Shown here one piece after another: positions 35,818-40,117 of a stretch of 40,117 bases of DNA. Numbering within the stretch: the stretch's first letter is position 1; each line of letters opens with the position of its first letter. The translations under genes were made by a program, and so were the position numbers. The DNA is from a candidate division CSSED10-310 bacterium (GTDB lineage: Bacteria; CSSED10-310): NCBI GenBank assembly GCA_003558985.1, contig PWNJ01000248.1, positions 1-40,117 of the forward strand, read 5' to 3'. The notes under the pieces are model-generated. The model had not been told where the DNA came from. It was given only the letters and a program-made list of their open reading frames with translations, and searched no databases.

Positions 35818-36179
35818 GCTAATACTTCTTTGCTGTTGATAATAAACTCGGCAGATACATCTTTACTGTACACTTTGACAAGTTTGTTCAAATCTTCCGG
35901 ATATCGTGTTGCTATACTTGCAGTATTCAATTTCACGATAAATCTTTGAATTTCTGAATTTGGTTTGCCTTCTACCTCTTTAAGGAAGTAAATTAGATTG
36001 TGTGTTTTAGGGGGCGTCTTTTGCGTTAAATTGACGTATAAACCTTTCAAGGCTTTTTCTACTGCAAGGTGACACATAAAAACTGAATGTATATAACGAC
36101 CTGAGTTGTGCATGGCCTCTGCAGTTCCTATGTCATAATCAGCCTGTTTCAGCCATTCATCAGATTTTCTCGTCATCAT
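35787..36179 (-). CDS. HEPN-domain protein, candidate toxin
   Basis: The 130-residue HEPN-domain protein starts at ATG 36179 with AAAAGGG 5 nt upstream. The helical bundle is recognisable from FMCHLAVEKALKGLYVNL, PPKTHNLIYFL and TRYPEDLNKLVKVYSKD. HEPN toxins usually carry an Rx4-6H ribonuclease motif. I cannot find one in this sequence, so either the catalytic site differs or the protein is a non-toxic HEPN. It is coupled to the MNT gene by a 31-nt overlap. The pair sits between GC-richer genes and is AT-rich, which suits transfer as a small module. Confidence 0.82.
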   Translation of the reverse strand: MMTRKSDEWLKQADYDIGTAEAMHNSGRYIHSVFMCHLAVEKALKGLYVNLTQKTPPKTHNLIYFLKEVEGKPNSEIQRFIVKLNTASIATRYPEDLNKLVKVYSKDVSAEFIINSKEVLAWVKMNLTKT

Positions 36180-36377
36180 TACCACCCTTTTGGAAACCAG
36201 GACGATTTCATGGTTTCATTTAACCTATAATAACTGAAGCATTCTATGGTTGCAATTTACCTGAATACCATATCCTGACGTTTTTGCTGATAATCTATGA
36301 TAAACGTATTCTAACATCTTGTGAAATTTAGCTTCTCTATGCTATGAAGTGATCTGATTATTTTCGGGAGATTTCTT

Positions 36378-38546
36378 ATGAAACCACACTTGAGCCCCAT
36401 CTTTATGATTGTATGTTTAACAACTTCTTTCGCTGTGTTAACCGCCGGATGTCTGCACCGGTGCACCGTAACGGATCAAAGCGAAACATTTGAAACCACG
36501 TTCGTATCTGATGCGGACGCCGCTTATCCTGACACAAAGCGTATACCGGTCACGGAAACATTGCATGGAGTGACTCTGACCGATGATTTTCGCTGGCTGG
36601 AAAACGCTGATGACGCGGGTGTTCAGGAATGGACGGCTGAACAAAACGCATTTACCCGGGCGCATCTGGATGCATTACCGGCGCGTGATTATCTAAATAA
36701 CAGGTTTCGTGAGTTGCTTTTTTACGATGATTCGACTCCGCCGTCGCCTGTTCATACCGGTAACCGCACGTTCTGGTGGGAAAAAAAGAAGGATGATGAG
36801 CACTGGACCTATCATACCCGGGCGCACGATGATGCTGAAGCGGTGATGCTTTTGAATCCGAATGAGTGGGGTGACAATCAGACTCTGGATATTATCGCGC
36901 CTTCACGTGATGGCCGTTATCTGGTGTTTGGAATCGCCCGCGGCGGCGACGAAAACGCAGTCATACAGGTTATGGAGGTTGAAACACAGCGGATTCTGCC
37001 AGACACCTGTACCGGCTGGAAACACCAGCGCGTATCGTGGCTGCCGGACAACTCAGGGTTTTATTTTTCAGCTCACCCACTACGAGGCGATGTCCCCAAC
37101 GGTGAGGAGCATCACTGGCATTCGGCCTGGTTTCACAAGCTTGGAACATCGGCAGACGATGATGTTCTGATCTTTAGTGATGACACCAGACGGGAAGCTT
37201 ACCACCAGGTCATCCCAAGTGAGGATGGCACATTGCTGTTTTTCTATCGCATGTATCAGGGAAAAACTGATATATATTTCAAGCCGCTGAATGATCCGGG
37301 CGATCCGGTTCCGCTGGTAACCGGACAGGACGGTTTTTCAACAGTTCAGTCGAACGGGGATAAACTTTTTATCTGGACTAATGTGGACGCTCCGATGGGT
37401 ACGGTGCTCACTGCTGATATCGAGCGCCCGGAACGTGAACACTGGCAGGTTTTTCTACCCGAAACTGACGATTATCTACAATATATATCACTATCTGCCG
37501 GCAAGGTATTCGCCGTTTATCTGCGCGATGTGCATACTCATATCCGGATTTATTCACGTGATGGCACATGGCTTCGCGATCTGCCTCTGCCGGAAAAAAG
37601 CTCCGCCGGAGCATCAGGATACTGGCATCATCCGCGTGCCAGAGTGTCTGTGACATCGTTTAACAGGCCCTCAACAACCTATGAATACGATTTTGATACG
37701 AATACGCTGATCCCGTATTACGTCTCCCCCATTCAGGTTGATTCCGATGCGTATCAGGTCAATCAGGTCTTTTATCCATCACCGGACGGCACAAAAATTC
37801 CGATGTTTGTGATCAGCCGCGGCGAAATTTCGCAAACTGGCGATACTCCAACGCTGCTGTATGGGTACGGTGGGTTTCAGTTGGCGATGCGACCGGGATT
37901 TTCAGTATCCTATCTGAATTGGCTGGATGCAGGCGGAGTTGTGGCAATCGCCGGTATTCGCGGCGGTGGTGAATACGGCAAGGCATGGCATGAAGCGGCC
38001 CGACAACAAAACAGACAGAACGCATTTGATGATTTCATTGCCGCGGCCGAATGGCTGATTGACAACAACATCACTCAACCAAAGCATCTGGTGATTAAAG
38101 GCGAAAGCAACGGCGGTCTGCTGGTTGCCACGGTAGCCATGCAGCGGCCTGAACTGTTTAGAGCCGTCTATGCTGGCACTGCTTTGCTGGACATGATTCG
38201 TTATCACCGATTTGGTATCGCCAATCTGTGGGTGTCGGAATACGGCTCAGCCGAAAACCCGGATGCGTTCGAATGGCTTCTGGAATATTCACCCTATCAT
38301 CGTGTGCGCGACGGTATGGAATACCCGGTTATGCTGATTCAGGGCGCTGTTAATGATGCCAGAGTGGATCCGATGCATGCCCGAAAAATGGTCGCGCGGC
38401 TTCAACAGGCCAATCCCGGGCCGGCAAACAGAGTATTTCTTCTGATGCATGAGGATTCCGGCCACGGTGGCGGCACTGATTTGAGCACACGGATTCAGCA
38501 GTTATCCGATGAATGGGCGTTTTTAATGTATTATGCGGGATTATAG
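36378..38546 (+). CDS. Prolyl oligopeptidase family lipoprotein (S9A)
   Basis: The 722-residue S9A serine peptidase cleaves short peptides after proline. It begins with a signal peptide whose LTAGC lipobox puts the lipidated cysteine at residue 25, so it is an envelope lipoprotein rather than the usual cytoplasmic form. The N-terminal propeller (residues about 60-430) is followed by the catalytic domain. The catalytic triad is S577 (KGESNGG), D660 (NDARVDP) and H696 (DSGHGGG). The gene is GC-richer than its neighbours (53 and 57 % in two 60-nt lines I counted). It has no close operon partner; the HEPN/MNT pair is divergent from it. Confidence 0.94.
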   Translation: MKPHLSPIFMIVCLTTSFAVLTAGCLHRCTVTDQSETFETTFVSDADAAYPDTKRIPVTETLHGVTLTDDFRWLENADDAGVQEWTAEQNAFTRAHLDALPARDYLNNRFRELLFYDDSTPPSPVHTGNRTFWWEKKKDDEHWTYHTRAHDDAEAVMLLNPNEWGDNQTLDIIAPSRDGRYLVFGIARGGDENAVIQVMEVETQRILPDTCTGWKHQRVSWLPDNSGFYFSAHPLRGDVPNGEEHHWHSAWFHKLGTSADDDVLIFSDDTRREAYHQVIPSEDGTLLFFYRMYQGKTDIYFKPLNDPGDPVPLVTGQDGFSTVQSNGDKLFIWTNVDAPMGTVLTADIERPEREHWQVFLPETDDYLQYISLSAGKVFAVYLRDVHTHIRIYSRDGTWLRDLPLPEKSSAGASGYWHHPRARVSVTSFNRPSTTYEYDFDTNTLIPYYVSPIQVDSDAYQVNQVFYPSPDGTKIPMFVISRGEISQTGDTPTLLYGYGGFQLAMRPGFSVSYLNWLDAGGVVAIAGIRGGGEYGKAWHEAARQQNRQNAFDDFIAAAEWLIDNNITQPKHLVIKGESNGGLLVATVAMQRPELFRAVYAGTALLDMIRYHRFGIANLWVSEYGSAENPDAFEWLLEYSPYHRVRDGMEYPVMLIQGAVNDARVDPMHARKMVARLQQANPGPANRVFLLMHEDSGHGGGTDLSTRIQQLSDEWAFLMYYAGL

Positions 38547-38713
38547 GTCAGCAGTCATGAGTCAGAAGTTCCAGCCGCACGGCTGTGCTTGACATGACCG
38601 ATTGTTTTTGTCAGATTATTAACAATGAATTTTTACATCGGCTGATGGGGCTGTGTGTTTTTTTTCAAAGCTGTTAACTTGAGCATTTATGTTCATTCAA
38701 CAAGGAGTTGGCT

Positions 38714-39514
38714 ATGGAAAAAGTTGAGGTCAAAATTGGTGACTGGCTGAGCAAGGGATTCGAAATGTACAAAAATCATTTCGGTGTGTTGATTATCCCT
38801 TCACTGTTTATTTTTCTGGCAATTGTAGTTGTGATGCTACCCACCGGATTTTTGATTCAGACGGGAGCTATCTATTTTACTCAAAATGCTTTTCTTCGAT
38901 TTCTGGTGCCATTTCTGGGAACTATACTGGGAGCAGTGCTGAACGGTCTGGTAATACTTCCTCTGTCCATCGGTTTCATATTGATCACCCTGAAACTGTA
39001 TGATGGAAATGAATCCAAACCTGAACCTATGGATGTGTTCAAAGGGTATTCCTTTTTAAAAGATGCATTCATGTTTGCCTTGATCTGGAGTCTGATTTCC
39101 AACATCGGTTTGTTTATTCTTTCAAGAGTACCCTGCATTGGAAGTCTTCTTGGAATGGCTCTGACGGCGCTTGTGTATACCTTGATGATGTTCGCACCGT
39201 ATCTTATCGCCGATAAAAAAATGGAATACTGGCCAGCCTCCATGAAAAGCTTGGATAAAGTTAAACTGGATTTTTTCCCATATCTGGCAGTTGCGCTTGT
39301 AGCGGGTATTCTGGGCGGAGTCGGCGCTATCGCATGTGGTATTGGTTTGATTGCAACCGCACCCATTACTTTCTGTATCCTGACGGTTGCCTATCGGGAA
39401 TCGTTCGGTAACGGTGTGTCCCCAGCCACGGACGCAGCAGCGGTTCAGCCGGATGTTGCGCCACCACCACCTCCTCCACCACCACCGCCACCGATTGACG
39501 AGACATCACCCTGA
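38714..39514 (+). CDS. Integral membrane protein with polyproline C-terminus
   Basis: I chose ATG 38714, with AAGGAG 6 nt upstream; the frame is open to 38708. The 266-residue protein has about six membrane segments in an arrangement like glycerophosphodiester phosphodiesterase-associated or YciC-type membrane domains. These include FGVLIIPSLFIFLAIVVVML, GAVLNGLVILPLSIGF and LAVALVAGILGGVGAI. It ends in a cytoplasmic or periplasmic tail with 11 prolines in a row. I do not recognise a named family. It lies 27 nt before the DUF2752 gene on the same strand, so the two may be linked. Confidence 0.78.
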   Translation: MEKVEVKIGDWLSKGFEMYKNHFGVLIIPSLFIFLAIVVVMLPTGFLIQTGAIYFTQNAFLRFLVPFLGTILGAVLNGLVILPLSIGFILITLKLYDGNESKPEPMDVFKGYSFLKDAFMFALIWSLISNIGLFILSRVPCIGSLLGMALTALVYTLMMFAPYLIADKKMEYWPASMKSLDKVKLDFFPYLAVALVAGILGGVGAIACGIGLIATAPITFCILTVAYRESFGNGVSPATDAAAVQPDVAPPPPPPPPPPPIDETSP

Positions 39515-39541
39515 CATATTGATCCTGAATCATTCAAGCCG

Positions 39542-40018
39542 TTGACACAACGAAATGTAACAGCGTCACAACTGGATAATTCCGGGCGTGACGCTTTCTT
39601 TCTTCGCGTTATCCGGCCCAAAAATCGCTGGTCTGTTTTTGGAATCCATTTTCCGTTTGTGCTGATCATCGGGGGCGCCTGGCTGGCAGTCCGTTATTTT
39701 GCTGATTTTCCGATTCTGTTCCGGCCCTGCACGTTTGACCAATGGACCGGTTACCCATGCATTTTCTGCGGTTATACACGGGCATTCGCAGCTCTGAGCC
39801 GCGGTCAATGGAGTGTTGCCTGGTTAAACAATCCGCTGGCAGTGATTCTGTACATTGCTGCACTGATCGTTTTTTTGTGGAATGCCGTGGCCCTGATTAT
39901 CGGTTGTCATCTGTATCCGGGACGATTTTTCCGGCATATTAAAGCGCGTTGGATCGCAATAATCCTGGCTGTACTTTTCATACTCAACTGGGGCTACAGA
40001 TTGTTTTATGCCCTATGA
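39542..40018 (+). CDS. DUF2752 family membrane protein
   Basis: The 158-residue protein has the DUF2752 signature: a first membrane segment, then FRPCTFDQWTGYPCIFCGYTRAF, which has the conserved cysteines and the CGxTRA pattern. Two more membrane segments follow near residues 96-150. The start is a TTG at 39542 after a stop at 39527; no ATG is in frame upstream, so the exact start is uncertain. The family is common beside membrane and TM2-type proteins; its function is not known. It follows the polyproline membrane protein by 27 nt and overlaps a possible further gene at its 3' end. Confidence 0.85.
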   Translation: MTQRNVTASQLDNSGRDAFFLRVIRPKNRWSVFGIHFPFVLIIGGAWLAVRYFADFPILFRPCTFDQWTGYPCIFCGYTRAFAALSRGQWSVAWLNNPLAVILYIAALIVFLWNAVALIIGCHLYPGRFFRHIKARWIAIILAVLFILNWGYRLFYAL

Positions 40019-40117
40019 TTCCGGCAGTGTGATTTACAGCAGGTTACAGGTCGTGGTTGATGGCTATGAAAGGAAGGTCATGCTGCCTGGTTTTTACTTC
40101 ATCTATAAAGTCTTTCA
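40008..40117 (+). CDS. Possible start of a further gene, cut by window edge
   Basis: A frame from ATG 40008 overlaps the DUF2752 stop by 11 nt and stays open for 36 codons to the window end (MPYDSGSVIYSRLQVVV onward). The overlap pattern matches the packed style of this region, but the sequence is short and has no recognised motif, so it may not be real. Confidence 0.3.
   Translation, partial: MPYDSGSVIYSRLQVVVDGYERKVMLPGFYFIYKVF

Noticed and set aside
38881..39366. Minus-strand frame of 161 codons inside the polyproline membrane protein gene
   Set aside because: It is the shadow of hydrophobic codons on the plus strand, with no signal or family match.
39461..39494. CCA-rich stretch as a repeat or CRISPR-like element
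   Set aside because: It is in frame coding for proline with mixed codons, and no spaced repeats exist.

Overview
The window is bacterial chromosome from a Gram-negative organism. Outer-membrane barrel proteins, lipoproteins with lipoboxes, an LpxL/HtrB-type acyltransferase and a class A RNase P RNA all point that way. The primary sigma factor (sigma region 1.1 plus regions 1.2-4), the IHF-alpha-like protein and the split glycine decarboxylase (gcvPA/gcvPB) suit a deltaproteobacterial-grade lineage or a related candidate phylum. I cannot assign a phylum from sequence alone. GC is around 40-45 % by eye in most of the window and higher in the prolyl oligopeptidase gene. I saw no insertion sequence, phage gene, CRISPR array or tRNA.

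Layout. (1) 1-5435, minus strand: a surface-polysaccharide block with a GT4 glycosyltransferase cut by the window edge, an unknown membrane protein, two tandem paralogous GT4 enzymes, a coiled-coil protein and an SDR reductase. (2) 5537-9349: a CtpA-type S41 protease (+), an exosortase with a membrane partner protein (-), and a single-pass TPR-like protein (+). (3) 9294-11848, minus: a lipoprotein and a DinG-type helicase. (4) 12171-19939, plus: rpoD, then five tightly packed genes (three radical SAM enzymes, two of them apparently B12-binding, an LpxL-like acyltransferase and a membrane GT2). (5) 20079-26670, plus: an IHF/HU protein, gcvT-gcvH-gcvPA-gcvPB, an AlkD-like glycosylase and a GNAT/MocA-like fusion. 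(6) 26676-29382, minus: GT2 and GT39-like glycosyltransferases. (7) 29543-33551: a TPR/TolB-like lipoprotein, a DPPR-synthase-type UbiA prenyltransferase, two small outer-membrane barrels and rnpB. (8) 33568-40117: an SLC13 permease, an AT-rich HEPN/MNT pair, an S9A prolyl oligopeptidase lipoprotein, an integral membrane protein with a polyproline tail and a DUF2752 protein.

How it fits together. Much of the window concerns the cell envelope: polysaccharide assembly, exosortase-dependent protein sorting, envelope proteolysis, and a possible lipid or lipid-glycan pathway in the five-gene radical SAM cluster. That cluster is the best candidate for an undescribed system. Its gene order and overlaps imply co-transcription, and its product is unknown. 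The gcv genes supply the P, T and H proteins of glycine cleavage; the L protein is not in the window.
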